DNA of 52,844 nucleotides from positions 1 to 52,844 of the forward strand of contig DITC01000013.1 in assembly GCA_002422685.1 (NCBI GenBank), given 5' to 3'. Positions 6,398 to 14,866 of this stretch are shown piece by piece (positions within the stretch are counted from its first letter, which is position 1; every line of letters starts with the position of its first letter). The DNA is from Thauera sp. UBA6194. GTDB lineage: Bacteria > Pseudomonadota > Gammaproteobacteria > Burkholderiales > Rhodocyclaceae. The translations under genes and the position numbers were made by a program. The notes below the pieces were generated by a model that was not told where the DNA came from, ran no database searches, and saw only the letters and a list, made by a program, of their open reading frames with translations.

Positions 6398-7914
6398 TGC
6401 GGAATGCTCCGCGCCGGAGCCTCCACCGCCTGCTCGATCGCGGCAGCGTGGCTGGCGAGGAAGGCCTGCAGACGCGCGCGGGCGGCGTCTTCGTCCCGAC
6501 CCTCGGGCGTTGCGAGCACGACGACGGCGGACTCGTCCGAGCGGCCGAGCAGGCGGTCGAGCGCCAGGCGCAGCTTCGCTTCGGCATCGCCCACCAGCGT
6601 GTGGCCGTTGATGCGGTACCAGTGCCAGGTGAGCACGCGACCTTGCGGCGTGGAGATGAGGTTCTCGCGTACCGGCTGGCCGGCGATGGTGAGCGTGCGC
6701 ACGCTGCGCACCAGGCTCACATCGTCGAGCGCCGGCGACGCCGGCCCGTTTGTCCAGGCCACCATCTCGCTGCCGTCGCGCTGGGCGAAGTACCAGGCGG
6801 CGTGGAGCACGACCGGCATTTGCGCGTCGTCGGTCGCGTAGGTTTGCGAAACCTCGGCACGCGCGCCGCCATAGACCGGACGGTAATCAAAAGCCCAAGC
6901 CGCCGGCGAAACCCAGCCCGCAGCAGGCGCCGGCGCGGACAGCGCCACCGGAAACTCGGGCACCGGCGCGTCGAGCACCTTGAGCAGCGGCGGAAACACG
7001 GCCACCGCAATCGCCACCGGCAGCGCCGCCATCCAGCGCGTGCCGCGCGCTTCGCCACCCGGCGCCGCATCGGTGTGCGGCACCACGGGAGCCGGCGCCT
7101 CGTGCCAACGCCCGCCGATCCAGAACATCAAGAAGATGACGACACCGAAGAAGACCCAGCCATAGAGGATGTGATCCACGCCCACCGCGATCTTGTTGCC
7201 GGAGTGGTAGCCCAGCATCACGATGAAGTAGGCGCGCAGCCAGTTGGCCACGATGGGCACGGCGATGGCGACGAGCATGAACAGCAGCCGGCGCTTGAGG
7301 CTGGTGTAGTTGAGGTAGGCGTAAAGCGCGCCGACGAAGAGCGAGGCGATGAGGTAACGCACGCCGCTGCAGGCTTCGACCACCGACCAGCGCCCGTTGG
7401 GGACGACGAAGTGCAGGCCTTCCTGGTACACCGGCACGCCCGACATGCGCAGCGCCCACACCGTGAATTCGGCGGTGTAGTGCATGAGCGTGGGCAGCAT
7501 GAACTCGCCGATCGGCACGCCGAAGAACAAGAACAGCAGCGGAAACAGCAGCACCCGGCTCAGCCGCCAGCCCAGCACCCCGACAAAGGCCGCCACCAGC
7601 AGCGCAAACAGCGCAAAGTGCTGCGCCGCCGCCACGCTGACCATGCCGCCGAGCAGCCACAGCAGGCCCGCGGCCAGGATGGGCAGCGCCATCCACGCGG
7701 TGGGCTGCGGCTGCAGGCCGCCGATGCGATCACGCGCGCGCCACACCAGCCAGCCAAAGGCAGGGAACACGACCAGGCCGTGGGCGAAGGTATCGGAGGT
7801 CCACCAGATGCCCGCGACGCCCCGCGCGGTGCTCCAGTACCACCCCACCACCCACAGCAAGGTGAGCGCAAGCGCGAGGGCGACGGCGGAGAAGGCGCGG
7901 GGGTTGAAGGGCAT
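6394..7914 (-). CDS. xrtA: Exosortase A with fused EpsI domain
   Basis: The 506-residue membrane protein has about eight hydrophobic segments in its first 290 residues. Exosortase catalytic residues are all present: Cys182 in EACSGVRYL, Arg227 in NWLRAY and His248 in VDHILYGW. Residues from about 300 form a periplasmic EpsI-type domain, the usual fused arrangement in XrtA. Exosortases cleave and anchor or transfer proteins bearing a C-terminal PEP-CTERM signal; no such substrate is encoded in this window. The ATG at 7914 was chosen because the frame upstream lies antisense-like over stp1 and shows no family similarity. It follows the stp1 stop by 5 bases and overlaps stp2 by 4. Confidence 0.93.
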   Translation of the reverse strand: MPFNPRAFSAVALALALTLLWVVGWYWSTARGVAGIWWTSDTFAHGLVVFPAFGWLVWRARDRIGGLQPQPTAWMALPILAAGLLWLLGGMVSVAAAQHFALFALLVAAFVGVLGWRLSRVLLFPLLFLFFGVPIGEFMLPTLMHYTAEFTVWALRMSGVPVYQEGLHFVVPNGRWSVVEACSGVRYLIASLFVGALYAYLNYTSLKRRLLFMLVAIAVPIVANWLRAYFIVMLGYHSGNKIAVGVDHILYGWVFFGVVIFLMFWIGGRWHEAPAPVVPHTDAAPGGEARGTRWMAALPVAIAVAVFPPLLKVLDAPVPEFPVALSAPAPAAGWVSPAAWAFDYRPVYGGARAEVSQTYATDDAQMPVVLHAAWYFAQRDGSEMVAWTNGPASPALDDVSLVRSVRTLTIAGQPVRENLISTPQGRVLTWHWYRINGHTLVGDAEAKLRLALDRLLGRSDESAVVVLATPEGRDEDAARARLQAFLASHAAAIEQAVEAPARSIPQ

Positions 7915-7919
7915 GGGGG

Positions 7920-9161
7920 CTATCGCTGCAGGGCAGATGGATTCAGGAGCGCGTCGAGCTGGGCGAGGTGGGCTTGCCAGCTGTAGTGGTCGACCACGCA
8001 GCTGCGGGCGGCGGTGCCCATCGCGCTGCGACGGGCGGGGTCGGCGAGCAGCTGCAGCACGTGGCGGACGGTGGCGTCGCCGTCGCGGGCGATCTCGCAG
8101 TCCTGCCCGGGGCGGGCGGCCAGGCCGGCGGCGGAGTCGGCGGACACGACCACCGGACGCGCCATGGCCATGGCCTCGAGCACCTTGTTCTGGATGCCAC
8201 GCGCAATGCGCAGCGGGGCGACGACCACATCCGCGTGGGCGATGTAGGGGCGCACGTCGGGCACGGTGCCGGTGACGACGACGCCCTCGCCCGCCAGCGC
8301 CTGCACGGCGGGGGTGGGGTTCATGCCGACGATCCAGAAGCGCGCGTCGGGCACCGACTGGCGGATCTGCGGCAGCAGCTCGGTGGCGAACCAGGTGACG
8401 GCATCCACATTGGGCCAGTAGTCCATTGCGCCGCTGAAGACGATGACCGGACCGCCGGGCGGGTATGGGGATGCCCCGCCATTGGCGGGCGAGAAGAAGT
8501 CGGCATCGACACCGTTCTGCATGACGCCCACACGATGCGCAACCTCGGGCGCGGCGCGGCGAAAGAGCGCGGCTTCGGCCTCGGTGACGAAGAGGCTGGC
8601 GTCGACCTGCGCGGCAGCCTCGCGCTCGAAGGCGAGCAGGCGTTCGCCTTCGCGGCGGTAGAGCCAGGACATGGGCCAGCGGTGCTCGGCGGCGTACTGC
8701 GTCCATTTGGCGGAGTCGACATCGCAGAAGTCGACCACGCGCCGCGTGAGCCCGGGCACGTCGAGGTACTGCGCCATCGGCCCGGAAAACGCCACCGCGG
8801 CGCGGATGTCGTGCTCGCCCACGGTGCGCAACACCCATTCGGCCAGGCGCGGGCTGCGGTAGTAGGGCAGGCTCAGCGCCTGGCCCTGCAACAGGCCGCG
8901 CAGGCTGGCGAGGCGGCGGATGCGCGGCTCGATGGGGATGGCGCACACCTGCTCGCACCACTGCTTGAGCGTGGGCACGTGCTGCAGGTCGTCGCGATGA
9001 TCGACGAAGGTGCCCAGCCACACCCGGTGCGTGCGCGCGAGCTGGCGCAGGATGTTGAACGAGCGCACCTTGTCGCCCTTGTTGGGCGGATAAGGGATGC
9101 GGTGGGTGAGATAGAGCAGCGGCGGGCGGCCCGCGTCGTCGTGCCGGGTGTCCTGCGTCAC
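7920..9161 (-). CDS. XrtA-associated sugar transferase (stp1 type)
   Basis: The 413-residue GT-B transferase starts from GTG and reads PPLLYLTHRIPYPPNKGDK, the hallmark N-terminus of exosortase A-associated stp1 proteins (HRxPYPPNKGDKIR). The donor-binding half holds VIVFSGAMDYWPNVDAV and APLRIARGIQNKVLEAMAMA near residue 320. It should transfer a sugar to the growing lipid-linked repeat unit. The GTG start gives the expected N-terminus and follows an AGGG stretch. It lies 4 bases after the FemAB-like gene in a tightly packed operon. Confidence 0.88.
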   Translation of the reverse strand: MTQDTRHDDAGRPPLLYLTHRIPYPPNKGDKVRSFNILRQLARTHRVWLGTFVDHRDDLQHVPTLKQWCEQVCAIPIEPRIRRLASLRGLLQGQALSLPYYRSPRLAEWVLRTVGEHDIRAAVAFSGPMAQYLDVPGLTRRVVDFCDVDSAKWTQYAAEHRWPMSWLYRREGERLLAFEREAAAQVDASLFVTEAEAALFRRAAPEVAHRVGVMQNGVDADFFSPANGGASPYPPGGPVIVFSGAMDYWPNVDAVTWFATELLPQIRQSVPDARFWIVGMNPTPAVQALAGEGVVVTGTVPDVRPYIAHADVVVAPLRIARGIQNKVLEAMAMARPVVVSADSAAGLAARPGQDCEIARDGDATVRHVLQLLADPARRSAMGTAARSCVVDHYSWQAHLAQLDALLNPSALQR

Positions 9162-9165
9162 CGCC

Positions 9166-10227
9166 CTACCCCAGGTTGCGCACGATGTGCGGCCCCAGCC
9201 AGTTGGCCACGCCGATGGGCAGGCGCTTCCAGAGCGCGATAAAGGCGCGGTACTTGGGGTTCATCGGGTTGTTCTGCGGGATGCTGTCGCGCTTGTACAG
9301 GCGGTATTCGTAGGACAGCGGCTGCGGCTCGAAGCCCCAGTTCTTCTTGAAGCTGTACGGCCCGGTGCCGACCTTGCTGCGGCCGTAGTCGAAGACCTTG
9401 CAGCCGCGCTCGCAGGCGCGGCGCATGAGCTCCCAGTACTTGAAGTCGTTGGCGGCCAGGTCGCGCGCGGCGACATCATCCCCGGCGTAGTACGGCAGAA
9501 CCTCGTCGCGGAAGTAGAAGCTGAGCACGCTCGACAGCGGCTTGCCTTCGGGGCTGAGCACGGTGAGCACCTCGCAGGCTTCGCCGAAGCTGTCCTTGAG
9601 GCGCTGGAAGAAGGCCTTGGGCAGCGCGGGGGTGCCGTGGCGCAGCACGTTGTCGGCGTAGAGGGCGAAGAAGCGCTCGACGCTGTCGTCCACCTCGCTC
9701 ACCAGGCCGTTCTTGATGCCCTTGCGCACCATGGCGCGCTGCTTGCGCGGGATGGCGAGCATGTTGGCCTCGACCTCGGGGAGGATCTCCTTGCGGAAGG
9801 TGACGTAGAGCTCGGCCTGGCGCGGCCAGTCTTCGTGACGGACCTGGGTGTTGCGGTATTCCAGGTGTTGCACGCCGAGGGCGTGGGAGAGGGTCTCGGC
9901 CTTGGCCTCGAGCTCGCTCAGCACCTCGGGGCCGGCGTCGTCGGCCAGCGCCGCGCCGCCATAGACGCAGAAGGGCAGCGAGGTGAGCGCGTGGCCAAAG
10001 AGGCGGCTGCGTACCTCGGCCAGCGGCAGCACGCCGACGATGTCGCCGGCGCGCTCGGCGTAGAGGTAGAAGCTGCGGTGATCGAAGACCTCGTCGAGGA
10101 TGTCCTGCCACGCGGACAGATGAAAGAACGTGGCCTGCGGGCAACGCTGCACGAATGCGTCCCACGCGTTTCGGTTGTCGCGTGTGAGCAAGCTGACGGT
10201 GATCTGCAGGCGGTCCATGGGATTCAT
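9166..10227 (-). CDS. XrtA-associated FemAB-like protein
   Basis: The 353-residue protein has a FemAB/GNAT-like fold: NAWDAFVQRCPQATFFHLSAW near the N-terminus, PRKQRAMVRKGIKNG in the middle and KVFDYGRSKVGTGPYSFK towards the end. This matches the PEP-CTERM-associated FemAB-related family. FemAB enzymes transfer aminoacyl groups from charged tRNA; here an aminoacyl or acyl transfer to a polysaccharide precursor is plausible but unproven. The ATG at 10227 has AGGAG 6 bases upstream. It is translated immediately after the frameshifted deacetylase, so polarity from that mutation could reduce its expression. Confidence 0.87.
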   Translation of the reverse strand: MNPMDRLQITVSLLTRDNRNAWDAFVQRCPQATFFHLSAWQDILDEVFDHRSFYLYAERAGDIVGVLPLAEVRSRLFGHALTSLPFCVYGGAALADDAGPEVLSELEAKAETLSHALGVQHLEYRNTQVRHEDWPRQAELYVTFRKEILPEVEANMLAIPRKQRAMVRKGIKNGLVSEVDDSVERFFALYADNVLRHGTPALPKAFFQRLKDSFGEACEVLTVLSPEGKPLSSVLSFYFRDEVLPYYAGDDVAARDLAANDFKYWELMRRACERGCKVFDYGRSKVGTGPYSFKKNWGFEPQPLSYEYRLYKRDSIPQNNPMNPKYRAFIALWKRLPIGVANWLGPHIVRNLG

Positions 10228-10242
10228 CCGGCTCCTGAGCGT

Positions 10243-11087
10243 TCAGGCGGCGTCGCGGAAGACTTCGTCCGCGCGCCCCCAGGCAAAATCCGACAGCAGG
10301 CGGTCGAGCCGTGCTTCGGTACGTCTCAGATTAATGTAATGCCTGAATTGGGTTTTAACTGTGGCGTCGGTCACGCGCGGTTGATCCGGGTCGATTTCCC
10401 ACGGGTGAAAGTAGAAGATCGCCGGGCGCTTGTCGGCGCCATTGACGTGGGCGATCTGCCAGCGCGACACCGGATAGGGCAGCAGGCGGAAGAAGCCGCC
10501 GCCGCCGGCCGGCCAGTTGCGCCCGAGCATGTGCACGGTGGTGACGGGCACTTCGACCAGGCCATTGGCCAGCCGCCACGGAAAGCGCGGCGCGTCGGGG
10601 ATGCCGTAGTGGTCGTGCTTGACGGGGTACACGCTGGAGCTGTAGCCGTAGCCGGCTTCGGCGATGACGTCGTGCGCCCAGAGGTTGGATTCGCCGATCG
10701 AGAAGCTGGGGGCGCGGTAGCCGGTGACGGGCTTGCCGGTGATGTCTTCGAGGATGGTCTTGGCGAGCCGGATGTCGGCCAGAAACGCTTCCGGGCTGAG
10801 ATCGCTGGCGCGCTGGTGGGCATAGCCGTGGCTGGCGACCTCGTGGCCGGCGTCGGCGATGCGGCGCACCATGGCCGGATAGCGCTCGGCGAGCCAGCCC
10901 AGGGTGAAGAAGGTGCCTCTGGCGCCGTGGCCGTCGAGCAGCTCGAGGATGCGATCGACGTTGCGCTCGACACGACAGGGCACGCTGTCCCACTGGCTGC
11001 GCGGAAAATGCGGCGCGAGTGCGGAGACCTGAAATGAAAGTAGTCTTCGACGTCGCAGGTGAAGGCGTTGGTGATGCGTGCGTCCAT
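10243..11087 (-). pseudogene. XrtA-associated polysaccharide deacetylase, frameshifted
   Basis: The first 17 codons from the ATG at 11087 give MDARITNAFTCDVEDYF, the expected start with the DVED metal-site motif. After a duplicated TTTCA the frame is lost. The remaining 246 residues of NodB-like deacetylase, including HEVASHGYAHQ and YRAPSFSIG, lie in another frame to 10243. Removing one TTTCA restores DYFQVSALAPHFPRSQWDS, a family-typical sequence. A GTG at 10983 could start the downstream part but would lack the first catalytic Asp. The family includes a C-terminal DUF3473 segment, which is present here. It is likely inactive, unless the duplication is a sequencing error or a phase-variable site. 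Confidence 0.82.
11030..11039. repeat. 5-bp tandem duplication (TGAAA x2) causing a frameshift
   Basis: The plus strand reads TGAAATGAAA, which is TTTCATTTCA in the coding orientation. Loss of one unit restores the deacetylase reading frame exactly, so the duplication is the likely inactivating event. Confidence 0.85.
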
Positions 11088-11088
11088 G

Positions 11089-12258
11089 TCACACCTGTGT
11101 GGCGGGCGGGCCGGCGGCCTCGTGGGCGGTGAGCCAGTCGTGCAGATGGGCGGCGAGGCGCTCGGCGCAGCGGCCGTCCCAGTATTCGGGGATGCGGCCG
11201 GCCTTGCCGCCATGGTCGAGCACCTCGTCGGCCGCGGCGATGATGGCCTCGCCGCGCACGCCGACCAGGGTGTTGGTGCCCTGGTCCACGGTGATCGGGC
11301 GCTCGGTGTTCTCGCGGATGGTGACGCAGGGCACGCCGAGCGCGGTGGTCTCTTCCTGGATGCCGCCGGAGTCGGTGAGCACCATGCGCGCACCCGACAT
11401 GAGGCCGAGCATCTCGAGGTAGCCCTGCGGCGGCAGCACCAGGAAGCCGGGCGCATCGAGCCGGCCGAGCATGCCGAAGCGCTCGAGGTTGCCGCGCGTG
11501 CGCGGGTGCAGCGCAAACACCAGCGGCAGACGCTGGCTGATGTGGTGCAGGGCGTCGATGATGGGGCCGAGCGTTTCGGCGCTGTCGACGTTGGACGGCC
11601 GGTGCAGCGTGACCACGCCGTAGCCGCCGGCGATGCGCTGGGCGTCGAGCCCGGCCTGGGTGAGCAGCACGTCGGCGGGCACGGCCTTGGGCAGGCTGGC
11701 GCGCAGGCTGTCGATCATGACGTTGCCGACGAAGACCGCGCGCTCGGCGGGGATGCCCTCGCGCGCGAGGTTGTCGTGGGCGGAGCGCTCGGTGGTGTAG
11801 AGCACGTCGGAGATCTGGTCGGTGAGGATGCGGTTGATCTCTTCGGGCATGCGGCGGTCGTTGCTGCGCAGGCCGGATTCCACATGCACCACCGGGATGT
11901 GGCGCTTGCTGGCGACCAGCGCGCAGGCGAGCGTGGAGTTGACGTCGCCCACGACCAGCACCGCGCGCGCGCCGTGCTGGTCGATGACGGGCTCGAAGCG
12001 CTTCATGACCTCGGCGGTCTGCACCGCGTGCGAGCCGGAGCCCACCGCCAGGTTGACGTCGGGCTCGGGGAGTTCGAGGTCGGCGAAGAGGCGGTCTTTC
12101 ATCGCCGGGTCGTAGTGCTGGCCGGTGTGCACCAGCAGCGTGCGGATGGGCGGGTTGTGCGCGGCGAAGGCGCGGATGATGGGCGCGACCTTCATGTAGT
12201 TGGGGCGCGCGCCGACGATGCAGATGACGGGCGCGGACGCCTCGGCGGTATCGGTCAT
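11089..12258 (-). CDS. wecB: UDP-N-acetylglucosamine 2-epimerase (non-hydrolysing)
   Basis: The 389-residue protein opens with VICIVGARPNYMKVAPI and contains VLVVGDVNSTLACALVA, HVESGLRSNDRRMPEE, VTLHRPSNVD and LTDSGGIQEET. These are the classical WecB motifs, including the His and Glu residues that bind UDP-GlcNAc. It interconverts UDP-GlcNAc and UDP-ManNAc in the cytoplasm and so supplies an aminosugar for the polymer. Its ATG overlaps the ATPase stop by 4 bases and its stop lies 1 base before the deacetylase ATG. A ManNAc-type residue in the polymer would also suit the deacetylase, though that is inference. Confidence 0.93.
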   Translation of the reverse strand: MTDTAEASAPVICIVGARPNYMKVAPIIRAFAAHNPPIRTLLVHTGQHYDPAMKDRLFADLELPEPDVNLAVGSGSHAVQTAEVMKRFEPVIDQHGARAVLVVGDVNSTLACALVASKRHIPVVHVESGLRSNDRRMPEEINRILTDQISDVLYTTERSAHDNLAREGIPAERAVFVGNVMIDSLRASLPKAVPADVLLTQAGLDAQRIAGGYGVVTLHRPSNVDSAETLGPIIDALHHISQRLPLVFALHPRTRGNLERFGMLGRLDAPGFLVLPPQGYLEMLGLMSGARMVLTDSGGIQEETTALGVPCVTIRENTERPITVDQGTNTLVGVRGEAIIAAADEVLDHGGKAGRIPEYWDGRCAERLAAHLHDWLTAHEAAGPPATQV

Positions 12259-13349
12259 GGGGCTTTGTCCTGGGTGGGTTCGTCGCGGCGCACGGCCTGA
12301 ACGAGCTGGTTGAGCAGCTGCACGGCGGCGGAGACGGTCTGTTCGAGGCTGGCGAGGCGCGCTTCGATGCGCTGCAGGTCGGCACCGCCGGCGAGCGCGG
12401 CGGCCTGCTCGGCGAGTTCGAGCGAGACCTGGAGCCGGTCGAGGGCGAGGTTGCCCAGGGTCTCGAGCGGCGCCAGGTCGGCGACGCTGCCGCGCGTGTG
12501 CGTGCTAAGCGCCGCCTGCCTTGGGCGCGGGCGGGCGGAAAACTCCTCGCGGAGTTCCTCGATGATTTCGCGTACCTGGGCTTCGGTGATGGCGTGGCTC
12601 TCGCCGAGGTAGGCGGCGAGCAGCAGGCGGTCGCACAAGGTGTTGATGTTGCGCGGGATGCCGCCGGTGAAGCCGTAGATGGCGGTGAAGGCGCCGGGCT
12701 CGAAGGCGGGGTCGCCCTCCCAGCCCACGTGGCCGAGGCGGTGCTCGATGTAGCCGCGGGTCTCTTGCGCGTCGAGCGGGCCGAGGTGGTACGAGGCGAT
12801 CACGCGCTGGCGCAGCTGCTGCATCTCGGCGCGCTGCATCATGTCGCGAAATTCGGGCTGGCCGACCAGGAAGCTCTGCAGCAGGGCGTGGTCTTCGAGC
12901 TGGAAGTTGGACAGCATGCGCAGCTCTTCGACCGCGGCGGCGGAGAGGTTCTGCGCCTCGTCGACGATCAGCAGCGCGCGCTTGCCGGCGGCGGTGATCG
13001 ACACCAGATAGGTCTCGATGGCGAGCAGCAGCCCGGCCTTGTCGAGGTTGCGGCTGGGAATGCCGAAGGCCGCGGCGACCATGCGCACCATGTCGGCGGC
13101 GTCGATCTGCGTGCTGACGATGTTGGCCGCGACCACGCGCCCGGGGTCGAGGTGCTCGAGCAGGCTGCGCACGATGGTGGTCTTGCCCGCGCCGACCTCG
13201 CCGGTGATGACGATGAAGCCCTCGCTCTGGTGCAGGCCGTATTCCAGATAGGCCATGGCGCGCTTGTGCCCCCGGCTGCCGTAGAAGAAGGCGGGGTCGG
13301 GGTTGAGCTGGAAGGGCTTGCCGCGAAGCTTGAAGAAGGACTCGTACAT
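12255..13349 (-). CDS. XrtA-associated AAA+ ATPase (ExeA/GspA-like)
   Basis: The 364-residue protein starts MYESFFKLRGKPFQLNPDP, typical of ExeA-like secretion ATPases of exosortase loci. Walker A is at residues 50-57 (GEVGAGKT) and Walker B is LLIVDEAQNL; GGIPRNINTLCDRLL marks the sensor region. The last 60 residues are predicted helical (LQRIEARLASLEQTVSAAVQ) and could form a coiled coil. It is presumed cytoplasmic or membrane-associated and to power assembly or regulation of the export apparatus; its exact substrate is unknown. It follows the TIGR03016 gene by 11 bases. Confidence 0.87.
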   Translation of the reverse strand: MYESFFKLRGKPFQLNPDPAFFYGSRGHKRAMAYLEYGLHQSEGFIVITGEVGAGKTTIVRSLLEHLDPGRVVAANIVSTQIDAADMVRMVAAAFGIPSRNLDKAGLLLAIETYLVSITAAGKRALLIVDEAQNLSAAAVEELRMLSNFQLEDHALLQSFLVGQPEFRDMMQRAEMQQLRQRVIASYHLGPLDAQETRGYIEHRLGHVGWEGDPAFEPGAFTAIYGFTGGIPRNINTLCDRLLLAAYLGESHAITEAQVREIIEELREEFSARPRPRQAALSTHTRGSVADLAPLETLGNLALDRLQVSLELAEQAAALAGGADLQRIEARLASLEQTVSAAVQLLNQLVQAVRRDEPTQDKAP

Positions 13350-13360
13350 CGATCGTTGAC

Positions 13361-14866
13361 TCAGAAGCGCATGCCGAGCGTGGCGGTGACGGCGTTCTCG
13401 GTGTAGGGGTCGTCGCCTTCGGACTTGATGTGCCGGTAGGTGAGGCTGCCGCTGGCCTGGGCGCCCAGGCGGCGGGTGAGGCCGACGGTGTAGGCGGTGC
13501 GCGTGGTCTCGTCATCTTCGACGCCCTCGCCTTCGGACTTGGAGCGCAGCGCGGCGAGGCGCAGCGAGGCCAGCCCGGAGAGCTTGTGGTCGAGCGAGAG
13601 CGAGAAGGCGCGCGTCTTGACGCGCTCGTAGTCATCGAGCTCGTCGTTGATGAGACCGGTGTAGGTGATGCCCTCGAGCTGCGAGCGGTCGGTCTGGCTG
13701 AGGCTGAGCGAGACGGTGTTGCGCACACCGATCAGCGACACGCCGGCGCGCAGGGCCTTGCTGAGGAAGTAGCGGTTGCTGCGGATGTTGGTGGGGGTGA
13801 GGCCGGCGAGGTAGTCCTGCACCGCGTCGGGGTCGTTCTGCAGCAGGTCGGCCAGGTCCTCGAAGTTCTGCGGTGTGAGCAGGTAACGCTCGCCCAGCTC
13901 GTCGAGCGACGAGGTGATGTCGCGCGTGGCCGACAGGCTCCACACCGAGCGCGCCATGCGGTGCTCGAAGCTGACGTCGTAGCCGGTGCCGAAGACGCGG
14001 TCTTCGCCGGTGACCGAGATGGCGCTGCGGTCGGTGGGGAACCAGTCGAAGCCGGCGCCCCAGATGGCGCCCTCGTCGCCCTGCCCCAGGCCGTAGTCGT
14101 TGGACTCGTAGCCGCCGATGGCGCGCACGCGAAACTGCGGGTCGAGGTTGATGAAGAGCGTGCCGCGGCCGACCTCCTGAGTCACGTCCTGGCTCGCGGA
14201 CTGGGTGTCGCTGTCGTCGTAGCGCGTGTCGGTGCGCTGGTAGTCGAGCCCCCAGCCGAACAGGCGCAGCGCGGTGGGGTCGGCGAGGCCGAAGTTCCAG
14301 GTGCCGCTGCGCTCGTCTTCGGTGGTGCTGTCGCCACCGGTGCGCCAGCGCTGCTGGTAGCCGATGTTGCCCTGGCCGCTCGCGCCGAAGCGGAAGGCGA
14401 AGCGCGGCGCGATCGAGAACAGCCGGGTCTCGTTGTCTTCGTCGGTGTCGAGCGTGTCGCCGCCGACGCGACCGCCGAAGGCGGAGAGGTTGTCGCGGCT
14501 GATCGAGGCGGCGAGGTCGATGAAGAAGGCGTCCTCGATGGCCTCGATGGTGCCGCGGCCCTGGAGCGCGAGGTAGGTGGCGTTGTCTTCGGTGCGTTCG
14601 ACGTGGGCGGTGTTGCGCAGGCGCATGTCGAGCCCGCCGCTGACGCGGCCCGATTCGCGGCTGATCGACACGCCGGGGGAGATCTCGGCGATCCAGTCCT
14701 GCTGCTCATCGGTGGCGCTGGTGTCGACGTTGTCGGTCCAGGTGAGCCGGGTGTCGAGCGAGGGCTGGATCCTGACCGTCTGCGCCGATGCACTGCCGGC
14801 CACGCCGAGCGTCAGCGCGAGCGCGCCGAGCAGGGACAGGCGCGGCAGGCGCAGGTCAGGCCGCAT
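13361..14866 (-). CDS. XrtA-associated TIGR03016-type outer-membrane beta-barrel-like protein
   Basis: The product of about 501 residues starts with a signal peptide (MRPDLRLPRLSLLGALALTL) cleaved after a SASAQ motif. The rest is rich in alternating polar/hydrophobic strands, with repeated YxRT, SLS and SxTYR patterns, and ends GMRF with a terminal Phe, the usual mark of an outer-membrane barrel. It resembles the PEP-CTERM-associated TIGR03016 family and may form the outer-membrane exit channel for the polysaccharide. The start at 14866 gives the cleanest signal peptide; an ATG at 14893 in the same frame would add nine residues. It overlaps the kinase gene by 11 bases. Confidence 0.82.
   Translation of the reverse strand: MRPDLRLPRLSLLGALALTLGVAGSASAQTVRIQPSLDTRLTWTDNVDTSATDEQQDWIAEISPGVSISRESGRVSGGLDMRLRNTAHVERTEDNATYLALQGRGTIEAIEDAFFIDLAASISRDNLSAFGGRVGGDTLDTDEDNETRLFSIAPRFAFRFGASGQGNIGYQQRWRTGGDSTTEDERSGTWNFGLADPTALRLFGWGLDYQRTDTRYDDSDTQSASQDVTQEVGRGTLFINLDPQFRVRAIGGYESNDYGLGQGDEGAIWGAGFDWFPTDRSAISVTGEDRVFGTGYDVSFEHRMARSVWSLSATRDITSSLDELGERYLLTPQNFEDLADLLQNDPDAVQDYLAGLTPTNIRSNRYFLSKALRAGVSLIGVRNTVSLSLSQTDRSQLEGITYTGLINDELDDYERVKTRAFSLSLDHKLSGLASLRLAALRSKSEGEGVEDDETTRTAYTVGLTRRLGAQASGSLTYRHIKSEGDDPYTENAVTATLGMRF

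Noticed and set aside
7915..9021. Extension of the exosortase frame upstream over stp1
   Set aside because: The extension is the shadow of stp1, has no exosortase similarity and would give an 875-residue protein; the ATG at 7914 fits the family.
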